8,845 bases of DNA from an uncultured Clostridia bacterium. GTDB taxonomy: Bacteria > Bacillota > Clostridia > Christensenellales > Borkfalkiaceae. Where the stretch lies: positions 1 through 8,845 of the forward strand of contig CAMWQK010000023.1 of the NCBI GenBank assembly GCA_947176445.1. The letters are read 5' to 3'. Under the pieces are notes generated by a model. It was not told where the DNA came from. It saw only the letters and a list, made by a program, of their open reading frames with translations, and did not search any database. The first letter of the stretch is position 1; the number at the start of each line of letters is the position of its first letter. The translations under genes and the position numbers were made by a program. Below, one piece after another: positions 1 to 7,219 of the stretch.

Positions 1-192
1 GATAAAAATCAGAGAGAAAAGGAAAATCCCCACGCATTTGATGCACCAGTTCACCGCCGTGATTACGCCGTCGGACGGTGCAAACGCGCGCACGAACACC
101 GCAAAGAGTGCGAGCGCGAAGAGGCAGAACGCCGTGACGATGACCGCCGTTAAAAGCGTCTGCCCGATTGCTCCGAAAACTTTATTCCGCAT
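1..192 (-). CDS. Small integral membrane protein, TIGR04086-like, N-terminal part (cut by window edge)
   Basis: The first 64 codons of a minus-strand gene are present and the frame stays open to base 1. The protein starts MRNKVFGAIG and is almost entirely hydrophobic: one membrane segment at about residues 10-34, a short polar link with the motif APSDG (38-42), then a second segment from about 50. The ATG is chosen because AGCGGAGG lies 7 nt upstream, the spacer being an unbroken run of seven U. Position immediately after yajC, size class and two-helix start fit the TIGR04086 family of clostridial membrane proteins, which is usually followed by the SCIFF peptide gene and its radical-SAM maturase and then secD/secF. 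The family call rests on context and hydropathy, because no diagnostic motif is visible in this fragment. Its function is unknown. Expression may be restricted by the hairpin at 193-230. Confidence 0.6.
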   Translation of the reverse strand, partial: MRNKVFGAIGQTLLTAVIVTAFCLFALALFAVFVRAFAPSDGVITAVNWCIKCVGIFLFSLIFI

Positions 193-230
193 AAAAAAAC
201 CTCCGCTATACGCTTTAACGTATGCGGAGG
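193..230 (-). promoter_or_regulatory. Hairpin combining an anti-Shine-Dalgarno arm, the SD and a U7 tract
   Basis: On the minus-strand transcript the arm CCUCCGCAUACG (plus 230-219) pairs with CGUAUAGCGGAGG (plus 212-200) with one bulged base and a 6-nt loop. Seven U (plus 199-193) follow directly, and then the AUG of the membrane-protein gene at 192. The stem plus U-tract has the form of a Rho-independent terminator. Its 3' arm contains GGAGG, the ribosome binding site of the downstream gene, and its 5' arm carries the complementary CCUCC. The yajC stop codon ends 19 nt before the stem. The structure is seen directly; the dual termination/translation-blocking role is inferred. Confidence 0.7.
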
Positions 231-249
231 TGCTTCACTTTATGATAAC

Positions 250-705
250 TTACTTGTCCTCTTCGCTCGTCTCGGGAGCGGTCTCTTCTGTGGGTGCGCT
301 CTCTTCCGTCTCTTCGGACTTGACCTCTGCGCCCTCGCCGGACTTTGCCGCCTTCTTTGCAGCTTCCGCCTCTTCGCGGGCGATCTGGGTGGGTCCCTTC
401 GCGTCCGTCTGCGCGATCAGCTCCTTGTCCATCTTGATATACGACTTGCCGGAATTTTCGCTGCCCGTCTCGATAATGACGGTATTGTCTCCGTCGCAGA
501 CCTCGACGACGATTCCGCAGATACCGCCCGCCGTCTTTACCTTGTGACCGGGACGGATTGCAGCGAGCTGTTCCTCATACTCCTTCTGACGCTCTTTGTT
601 CTTTCTTCCCGAAAAAGCGATCCAGACGACGAAAAGCACCAAAATGACGCCGAGCAAAATATAAGTTACGATTTGCGTACTCTCTATCAACAAATTTCCA
701 AGCAT
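250..705 (-). CDS. yajC: YajC, Sec translocase accessory membrane subunit
   Basis: A 151-residue YajC protein, the small single-span subunit that associates with SecDF at the SecYEG translocon. One membrane helix lies at about residues 11-31 (hydrophobic, ending in WIAFSGRKNKERQ), followed by the family core RPGHKVKTAGGICGIVVEV at 51-69. The family usually has GD where GH stands here. The start at 705 is chosen over an upstream in-frame start because AAGGAG (715-720) sits 9 nt before it and because the upstream codons overlap tgt. Residues about 108-151 form a low-complexity tail rich in Glu, Ala, Ser and Thr (17 Glu/Asp), which makes the protein longer than the roughly 90-110 residues common in the family; this tail is probably disordered and cytoplasmic. 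It lies 88 bp downstream of tgt and has its own likely promoter. Clostridial neighbours beyond the left edge would be expected to include secD and secF. Confidence 0.93.
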   Translation of the reverse strand: MLGNLLIESTQIVTYILLGVILVLFVVWIAFSGRKNKERQKEYEEQLAAIRPGHKVKTAGGICGIVVEVCDGDNTVIIETGSENSGKSYIKMDKELIAQTDAKGPTQIAREEAEAAKKAAKSGEGAEVKSEETEESAPTEETAPETSEEDK

Positions 706-727
706 GATTTCTTTCTCCTTGTTTTCA

Positions 728-756
728 ATAATAGCGGTTTTGGAAAAATTTTGCAA
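728..756 (-). promoter_or_regulatory. Likely sigma-A promoter of yajC
   Basis: On the minus strand TTGCAA (plus 756-751) is followed, after exactly 17 nt, by TATTAT (plus 733-728), matching 4/6 and 5/6 consensus bases. Transcription would start near 721, giving a leader of only about 16 nt that holds the AAGGAG site. It would let yajC and the membrane-protein gene be expressed apart from the ruv-queA-tgt run. The region is AT-rich, so a chance match is possible. Confidence 0.45.
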
Positions 757-793
757 GCATTTTGCAGGGATATTTTTCCATTTAACGAGATTT

Positions 794-2980
<2,187 letters not shown>

Positions 2981-2981
<1 letters not shown>

Positions 2982-4033
2982 TACTCGTCGCCCCCGAAGA
3001 GGGAGAGCTGTTTGCGCGTCGCCTCGCTCATCTTGATGCCCATGTGCTCGTACGCGCCTTTGAGGCACACTCTGCCGCGCGGCGTGCGCGCCACAAAGCC
3101 GAGCTGCATGAGATAGGGCTCGTACACGTCCTCGATGGTGTTCACATCCTCGTTGATGGTCGCAGCGAGCGTATCGAGACCCGCAGGACCGCCGTTGAAT
3201 TTCTCGATGAGCGCACGGAGCAGGTTGCGGTCGGTCTCGTCTAAGCCGAGCTCGTCGATCTCCATCTTTTTGAGCGCCCTGTCGGCGTCCTTCTTCGTGA
3301 TCGAATGACTGCCCGAAACGGCGGAGAAATCGCGCACGCGCTTCAAGAGGCGGTTGGCGATACGGGGCGTTCCGCGCGAGCGGCGGGCGATCTCGTAGCA
3401 CCCCTCCTCCTCGGCGGTGATCCCGAGCGTTCTTGCCGAGCGGCTGACGATCTTGCACAGCTCGGACGGCGTATACATATCCAGTCGACACATAATGCCG
3501 AACCGATCGCGCAGAGGCGAAGAGAGCATACCCGCGCGCGTCGTCGCGCCGATGAGCGTAAACCGTTTGAGCGAAAAGCGGATATTGCGCGCCGAGGGTC
3601 CCTTGCCCACGATGATATCGAGCGCGTAATCTTCCATTGCGGAATACAAAATCTCCTCCACCGCGTGGTTGAGGCGGTGGATTTCGTCGATGAAGAGGAT
3701 ATCCCCCTCGTTTAAGTTGGTGAGAATGGCGGCAAGATCGCCCGAACGCTCGATGGCGGGCCCGCTCGTGAGCTTGATCTGCGTCCCCATCGTATTGGCG
3801 ATAATGTGCGCGAGCGTCGTCTTGCCGAGCCCCGGAGGACCGTACAAAAGCACATGATCGAGCGCCTCGCCGCGGCTCTTTGCGGCGGACATATATACGG
3901 ACAGGTTCTCCTTGACTTTATCCTGCCCGACGTAGTCTTCCATCGTCTTGGGGCGGAGCACGTTCTCCTCGATATCGTACTCTCCCTTCATGCTCGAAAG
4001 CAAGCGCTCTTCGCCGTATTCGTCGTCAAACAT
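2981..4033 (-). CDS. ruvB: Holliday junction branch-migration ATPase RuvB
   Basis: RuvB, 350 residues, is the AAA+ motor that forms hexameric rings with RuvA and drives branch migration of Holliday junctions during recombinational repair. Visible motifs: [12 protein letters not shown] (26-37), Walker A GPPGLGKT (65-72), Walker B with DEIHR (116-120), sensor 1 GATTRAG (162-168), the arginine-finger segment SPLRDRFG (172-179), sensor 2 [16 protein letters not shown] (220-235) and a winged-helix C-terminus with [19 protein letters not shown] (303-321). No key residue is missing. The start is supported by AAGGAG (4040-4045), 6 nt upstream and overlapping the last bases of ruvA, with only 11 nt between the genes. 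It overlaps queA by one base, so ruvA-ruvB-queA-tgt behaves as one tightly packed transcription unit. Confidence 0.98.
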
Positions 4034-4044
4034 ATGTTACTCCT

Positions 4045-4638
4045 TTACATTCCTCTGAGAGCGAGGGCGAGAATGTCCTCTACCGTCGTTGCGCCCGCCG
4101 CCTTCGCGCGGGATACGGCACGTGCGCTCTCCTGCTTGGTGAACCCGAGCCCCATGAGCGCGGCGACTGCATCGTCCTCTTCCTCGACGGGCATAGAAAC
4201 AGCCTTTGTGCTCTCCCCGCTCGCGCCGAGCAGCTCGTCCGCAGAGATCTTGCCGTGAAGCTCCAAAATAATGCGCTCCGCCGTCTTTTTTCCGACGCCC
4301 TTGACTGCGGCAAAACGCTTACTGTCTGCCGTGGCGATCGCCGCAGAGACGTCTGCGGGACGCATGGACGAGAGAATGGAGATCGCCATCTTCGCACCCA
4401 CGCCCTGCACGGAAGTGAGCTTCAGAAAGAGCGCCTTCTCTTGCACGTCTGCAAAGCCGAAGAGCGAAACGCCGTCCTCCTTTACCTGCATATAGGTGTA
4501 TACTTCGCCCTCCTGCGCGCCGCTCAGCTTAGAAAAAGCCGCGCCCGAGCAGATGACCTCGTAGCCGACCCCGCCCACTTCGAGCAGCACGTACTCCGCG
4601 GAAATATATTTTACGTTGCCTTTTAAGTAACCTATCAT
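4045..4638 (-). CDS. ruvA: Holliday junction DNA-binding protein RuvA
   Basis: RuvA, 197 residues, binds four-way junctions as a tetramer and loads RuvB. The three-domain plan is visible: an N-terminal OB fold starting MIGYLKGNVKYI with GVGYEV and SLFGF (about 1-64); two helix-hairpin-helix motifs, LTSVQGVGAKMAISILS (73-89) and FAAVKGVGKKTAERIILEL (108-126); an acidic flexible linker (about 132-155, with PVEEEDD); and a C-terminal RuvB-binding domain with AVAALMGLGFTKQESARAV. Length matches the family (about 200). TAGGAGA lies about 6 nt before the ATG. Upstream is a 300-bp palindrome-rich spacer separating it from ruvC, so ruvA is probably the first gene of its own unit or is reached through a leader with hairpins and a possible terminator. 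Confidence 0.97.
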   Translation of the reverse strand: MIGYLKGNVKYISAEYVLLEVGGVGYEVICSGAAFSKLSGAQEGEVYTYMQVKEDGVSLFGFADVQEKALFLKLTSVQGVGAKMAISILSSMRPADVSAAIATADSKRFAAVKGVGKKTAERIILELHGKISADELLGASGESTKAVSMPVEEEDDAVAALMGLGFTKQESARAVSRAKAAGATTVEDILALALRGM

Positions 4639-4653
4639 AGCTATCTCCTATGT

Positions 4654-4769
4654 TCACGAAATTCTTTTCCTTCCGCCTTGTCGCCTCGTTATTCTCGGCG
4701 AGAGCGCATTCGCTCCACGAGTTACACTCATGCGTGGAAGGCGGGTCATAGTGAAAAGAATTTCCGTGA
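4654..4769. repeat. Large imperfect palindrome with branched inner hairpins
   Basis: Terminal arms at 4654-4669 (TCACGAAATTCTTTTC) and 4753-4769 are reverse complements over 16 bp with one bulged G. Inside them CCGCCTT (4673-4679) pairs with AAGGCGG (4738-4744). At the centre GAGCG (4702-4706) pairs with CGCTC (4711-4715) around the tetraloop CATT, supported by CTCG/CGAG at 4694-4697 and 4718-4721. The element ends about 6 nt upstream of the ruvA ribosome binding site and would fold in the ruvA leader RNA. It has no open reading frame and no obvious target-site duplication. It could be a dispersed MITE-like or REP-like repeat or a structured leader; one copy alone cannot decide. Confidence 0.6.
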
Positions 4770-4783
4770 GTTGCTGTTGTCGT

Positions 4784-4824
4784 AAAAAGGCTTAACGGCG
4801 AAGTGAATTCGCCTTGCCTTTTTT
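4784..4824. terminator. Bidirectional terminator-like hairpin downstream of ruvC
   Basis: Outer arms AAAAAGGC (4784-4791) and GCCTTTTT (4816-4823) are perfectly complementary, and inside them GGCGAA (4797-4802) pairs with TTCGCC (4808-4813) around a 5-nt loop. Each strand ends in a run of at least five T. Read leftwards it lies about 115 nt after the ruvC stop and would end a ruvC transcript before ruvA. The 5-nt and 2-nt internal bulge makes it weaker than the terminator after argH, and partial read-through is likely. Confidence 0.5.
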
Positions 4825-4834
4825 CGGCATTAGT

Positions 4835-4864
4835 CGCTTTTCCCGTTCGAGAAAAGCGGAACGG
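4835..4864. other. Two mutually exclusive short helices in the ruvC-ruvA spacer
   Basis: CGCTTTTC (4835-4842) is perfectly complementary to GAAAAGCG (4851-4858). CCGTTC (4843-4848), which fills most of that helix's loop, is perfectly complementary to GAACGG (4859-4864). With no linker between them the two helices cannot plausibly coexist as a pseudoknot, so the segment can switch between two hairpins. It sits just before the terminator-like hairpin in the leftward transcript. A regulatory role is speculative. Confidence 0.35.
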
Positions 4865-4865
4865 C

Positions 4866-4938
4866 TTATATGTTTCTTTGATAATTAATATAATATTTAT
4901 AAAATTTAACGTTCACTAAATAACACTAAGGCGTAGTA
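4866..4938. other. AT-rich remainder of the ruvC-ruvA spacer
   Basis: This stretch next to the ruvC stop is strongly AT-rich (many TAT/AAT runs between 4880 and 4910), unlike the GC-rich genes around it. It could hold a leftward promoter for ruvA-ruvB-queA-tgt, because several TATTAT/TATATT-like -10 candidates occur, but none has a convincing -35 partner. No coding potential was seen. Elsewhere in the 300-bp spacer I see only the palindromes listed separately. Confidence 0.3.
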
Positions 4939-5436
4939 TTACCTCACGCCGAAGAGGGCGGAAAATCTGCTTGTAAACGCATGGCAGAGCGCAACGCCGA
5001 GCGCGTCCGCCGCATCGTCGGGGCGGGGAATGCTCGTAAGGTGCAGGTGCGATGCGACGACCCGCTGCATCTGCCCCTTATCCGCCTTGCCGTAGCCCGT
5101 GAGCGCCTGTTTGATCTGGTTGGGCGTGTATTCGAAAATGCGCCCGCAGCGCTTGTTGCAGGTCATAAGCGTGACCCCGCGCGCATGCGCAACGGCAATG
5201 CCCGTCGTGATATTCTTGGAGAAGAACAGCTCTTCCATTGCCGCCTCGTCGGGAGAGAACTTGTCAAAAATCCGATTGACGCCCTCTTCGAGCATGCACA
5301 GCCGCACGGCGAGATTTTCTTCCTTCGGGGTCTTGATCACGCCGTAGTCGACGGCGCGGCAGTTCCCGCGCGCGTCCTTCTCGATCACGCCGTAACCCAT
5401 TGTCCCGATACCGGGGTCAATTCCCAAAATAATCAT
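4939..5436 (-). CDS. ruvC: Holliday junction resolvase RuvC
   Basis: RuvC, 165 residues, is the dimeric metal-dependent endonuclease that cuts Holliday junctions after RuvAB branch migration. The RNase H-like fold is recognisable from MIILGIDPGIGTMGYGVI at the N-terminus. The four catalytic acids are present: Asp7 (GIDPG), Glu68 (AAMEEL), and Asp141 and Asp144 (RPDDAADALGVAL). The conserved basic segment IKQALTGYGKADKGQM (108-123) is also intact. Length is in the family range. The start is fixed because MIILGIDPG is the normal beginning of the protein. No Shine-Dalgarno sequence precedes it; instead a strong promoter ends only 6 nt upstream, so the message appears leaderless. It is separated from ruvA by 300 bp, unlike the close packing seen in many genomes, and is divergent from argH. 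Confidence 0.97.
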   Translation of the reverse strand: MIILGIDPGIGTMGYGVIEKDARGNCRAVDYGVIKTPKEENLAVRLCMLEEGVNRIFDKFSPDEAAMEELFFSKNITTGIAVAHARGVTLMTCNKRCGRIFEYTPNQIKQALTGYGKADKGQMQRVVASHLHLTSIPRPDDAADALGVALCHAFTSRFSALFGVR

Positions 5437-5442
5437 ATGTTT

Positions 5443-5471
5443 ATTTTATACTAAACGGAAAGTTCTGTCAA
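5443..5471 (-). promoter_or_regulatory. Strong sigma-A promoter of ruvC, predicted leaderless
   Basis: On the minus strand a perfect TTGACA (plus 5471-5466) is followed after 17 nt by TAAAAT (plus 5448-5443, 5/6). TATAAA overlaps it with a 15-nt spacer as an alternative -10. Only six bases separate the -10 from the ruvC ATG at 5436-5434, so the expected start of transcription falls on or within about two bases of the A of the start codon. Confidence 0.7.
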
Positions 5472-5542
5472 GGAGAACGGCAATCCCATAAAAAACAAAT
5501 TGCAAGTTTATGAAAATTCTTCCCCGCGCCGCCCCAAACGGC

Positions 5543-5571
5543 TTGCGAACTTTTGAGGTTTATTGTATAAT
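5543..5571 (+). promoter_or_regulatory. Sigma-A promoter of argH
   Basis: TTGCGA (5543-5548, 4/6) and a perfect TATAAT (5566-5571) are separated by 17 nt. Transcription should begin near 5578, giving a leader of about 30 nt that contains the CGAGG ribosome binding site (5596-5600), 8 nt before the argH ATG. The -10 is covered by the ARG box at 5562-5579. Confidence 0.7.
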
Positions 5572-5579
5572 AATACATT
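5562..5579 (+). promoter_or_regulatory. ARG box: predicted ArgR/AhrC operator
   Basis: ATTGTATAATAATACATT fits every position of the ARG-box consensus WNTGNATWWWWATNCANW, a palindrome with TGTAT and ATACA half-sites. It overlaps the argH -10 hexamer exactly, so arginine-bound ArgR would be expected to block RNA polymerase. I found no convincing second box at the usual 2-3 bp spacing. The match is seen directly; ArgR binding is inferred from the family's known operator and from the gene's role in arginine synthesis. Confidence 0.6.
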
Positions 5580-5608
5580 GTAATCGGCAAATAAACGAGG
5601 TAATCAAC

Positions 5609-6982
5609 ATGAACTTATGGGCAGGCAGATTTGATAAACCGCTTTCGGCGGACGCAGACGCATTCAACGAGTCACTCTCGTTCGATAAAAAGCTCTACCG
5701 CGCGGATATCACCGCGTCGATCGCGCATGCGACCATGCTCGGCAAGTGCTCCATCATCGGCGAGGACGAGGCAAATACCATCGTCAAGGGCTTGAACGGC
5801 ATTCTCAATGATATCGAAGAGCACAAACTCGAAATCGTCGGCGCGGAAGACATTCACTCCTTCGTCGAAAACGAGCTTGTAAAGCGCATCGGGCAGGTCG
5901 GCAAAAAGCTGCACACGGCGCGCTCCCGCAACGATCAGGTGGCGACAGACATGCGCATCTACGTGCGCGAGAGTACAAAGAAGGCAAAGGCGCTGCTTGT
6001 GGAACTTCTCAACACCCTCTACAATCTCGCCTACCGCTCCATCAACTTCGTCATGCCCGGCTTTACTCACCTGCGCAAGGCGCAGCCCATCAACTGCGCG
6101 CAGTACTTCAACGCCTATTCGGAGATGTTCCTGCGCGATCTGGAGCGCTTTGACGAGAGCGAGAAGCGCGTCAACGTCATGCCCCTCGGCAGCGCCGCGC
6201 TCGCGGGAACGAGCTACCCCATCGACCGTGAAATCACCAAAAACCTTTTGGGCTTTGCCGAGATTTCGCAGAACTCGCTCGACGCGGTATCCGACCGCGA
6301 CTTCATTGCGGAGTATATCTTCTGCGCATCTCTCACGATGGCGCACCTCTCGCGCCTGTGCGAGGACACCATTCTCTACACCTCGGACGAGTTCGGCTTC
6401 TGGGTGATTCCCGACGAGTACTCGACGGGCTCTTCCATCATGCCGCAGAAAAAGAACCCCGACCTTCCCGAGCTCGTGCGCGGAAAGACGGGGCGGGTAT
6501 ACGGGCACCTCATGGGCATTCTCACCATGATGAAAGGCTTGCCGCTTGCGTATAACAAGGACTATCAGGAAGACAAGGAGGCGTTCTTCGACGCGGAAAA
6601 CACCCTCTTCTCCTGCCTTGCCATCTATACCGCGCTGCTCAACAATATCAAGCTCAATCAGAACGCCATGTTCGACGCGGCGGGCAAGGGATTTTCGACG
6701 GCGACGGACATTGCCGACTATCTTGCCAAGAAGGGCGTGCCCTTCCGCGACGCGCACGCGATCACGGGCAAGATTGTCCGCTACTGCATTACCGAAAAGA
6801 AGGACTTTTTGAGCCTCACGCTCGACGAGTTCAAAGCCGTCTCCGACGTATTCGAAAAGGATATTTTAGGCTGCATTACGGTGCGTTCCTCTGCGGAGGC
6901 GCGCAACAGCGTAGGAGGTTCTTCGTTAAAGGCTGCTCGCGCAGGACTTGCGAGCATTCGCAGAAGACTGAAAAAATATTAA
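5609..6982 (+). CDS. argH: Argininosuccinate lyase
   Basis: ArgH, 457 residues, cleaves argininosuccinate to arginine and fumarate, the last step of arginine biosynthesis, as a cytoplasmic homotetramer of the fumarase/aspartase superfamily. Motifs: MNLWAGRFDKPLS at the N-terminus, EDIHSFVE (80-87), HTARSRNDQVATD (102-114), PGFTHLRKAQP (150-160) with catalytic His154, and the flexible signature loop GSSIMPQKKNPD (274-285) carrying the catalytic serine. The family mostly has HLQ where HLR is found at 154-156. The frame stays open 33 codons further upstream, but the ATG at 5609 is chosen because MNLWAGRF is the normal ArgH start, CGAGG precedes it by 8 nt, and the upstream codons lie across the promoter. 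It stands alone: argG is not next to it. It is likely repressed by arginine through the ARG box, and transcription ends at the hairpin at 7004-7038. Confidence 0.98.
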   Translation: MNLWAGRFDKPLSADADAFNESLSFDKKLYRADITASIAHATMLGKCSIIGEDEANTIVKGLNGILNDIEEHKLEIVGAEDIHSFVENELVKRIGQVGKKLHTARSRNDQVATDMRIYVRESTKKAKALLVELLNTLYNLAYRSINFVMPGFTHLRKAQPINCAQYFNAYSEMFLRDLERFDESEKRVNVMPLGSAALAGTSYPIDREITKNLLGFAEISQNSLDAVSDRDFIAEYIFCASLTMAHLSRLCEDTILYTSDEFGFWVIPDEYSTGSSIMPQKKNPDLPELVRGKTGRVYGHLMGILTMMKGLPLAYNKDYQEDKEAFFDAENTLFSCLAIYTALLNNIKLNQNAMFDAAGKGFSTATDIADYLAKKGVPFRDAHAITGKIVRYCITEKKDFLSLTLDEFKAVSDVFEKDILGCITVRSSAEARNSVGGSSLKAARAGLASIRRRLKKY

Positions 6983-7003
6983 TTACAACTATCTATTTTC
7001 AAT

Positions 7004-7038
7004 AAAAACCCGCCCCGATATATTCGGGGCGGGTTTTT
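7004..7038. terminator. Strong bidirectional Rho-independent terminator between argH and leuA
   Basis: AAAAACCCGCCCCGA (7004-7018) and its perfect reverse complement (7024-7038) form a 15-bp stem around a 5-nt loop, TATAT. The GC core is flanked by A5 and T5, so it works as a U-tract terminator on both strands. It lies 21 nt after the argH stop and serves the convergent argH and leuA transcripts. Confidence 0.93.
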
Positions 7039-7046
7039 ATACTATT

Positions 7047-7145
7047 CGAAATCTGTTTCGCGAGGAAAACCACGCTTTTTCGCTGCGAGCCTCAATTTGC
7101 GCAACCCCTTGCGCTTGTTGTCTGTTGTTGCACTTTGACAACAAC
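7047..7145. repeat. Row of short hairpins in the argH-leuA spacer
   Basis: Three separate perfect stems follow one another: CGAAA/TTTCG around TCTG (7047-7060); GCGCAA/TTGCGC around CCCC (7099-7114); and TTGTTGTC/GACAACAA (7115-7122 with 7137-7144), which has a competing GTTGTTG/CAACAAC pairing (7124-7130 with 7139-7145). None has a U-tract. The segment has no gene and no reading frame that resembles a protein. It may be a mosaic of dispersed palindromic repeat units; a single window cannot show this. Confidence 0.45.
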
Positions 7146-7172
7146 TTAAACGCCGCATACGAGTGACTCTCC

Positions 7173-7214
7173 TCGATGAATTTGTTTTCGTCGCTTTGAA
7201 AACAAATTCATCGA
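7173..7214. repeat. Perfect 17-bp inverted repeat just past the leuA stop
   Basis: TCGATGAATTTGTTTTC (7173-7189) is perfectly complementary to 7198-7214, with an 8-nt loop GTCGCTTT. The hairpin begins 5 nt after the leuA stop codon. It lacks a U-tract on either strand, so it is not a standard terminator; it could protect the 3' end of the leuA message or be a repeat unit. Confidence 0.6.
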
Positions 7215-7219
7215 AACTT

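Noticed and set aside
741..780. 9-bp inverted repeat (TGGAAAAAT / ATTTTTCCA) between tgt and yajC as a terminator
   Set aside because: The stem is AT-rich with a 22-nt loop and no following U-tract, and it overlaps the better-supported yajC promoter.
2982..3491. Upstream extension of queA over ruvB giving a 510-residue fusion
   Set aside because: The added part is an out-of-frame reading of ruvB with low-complexity Arg-rich sequence. The TAATG junction and the normal QueA N-terminus fix the start at 2981.
4654..4769. The palindrome as an insertion sequence or CRISPR repeat
   Set aside because: There is no transposase frame, no clear target duplication, and no regularly spaced repeats.
5499..5516. 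Second ARG box upstream of the argH promoter
   Set aside because: TTTATGAAAATTC in this area resembles part of a B. subtilis-type box but the half-site spacing is wrong, and it is not at the usual distance from the clear box.
5510..5608. Longer ArgH start at 5510
   Set aside because: The 33 extra codons run through the promoter and ARG box, and the family's N-terminus begins at MNLWAGRF.
5672..6757. A 361-codon open frame on the strand opposite argH
   Set aside because: It lies wholly antisense to a certain argH and is explained by GC-rich codon choice. Its translation is Arg/Val/His-rich with no family motif.
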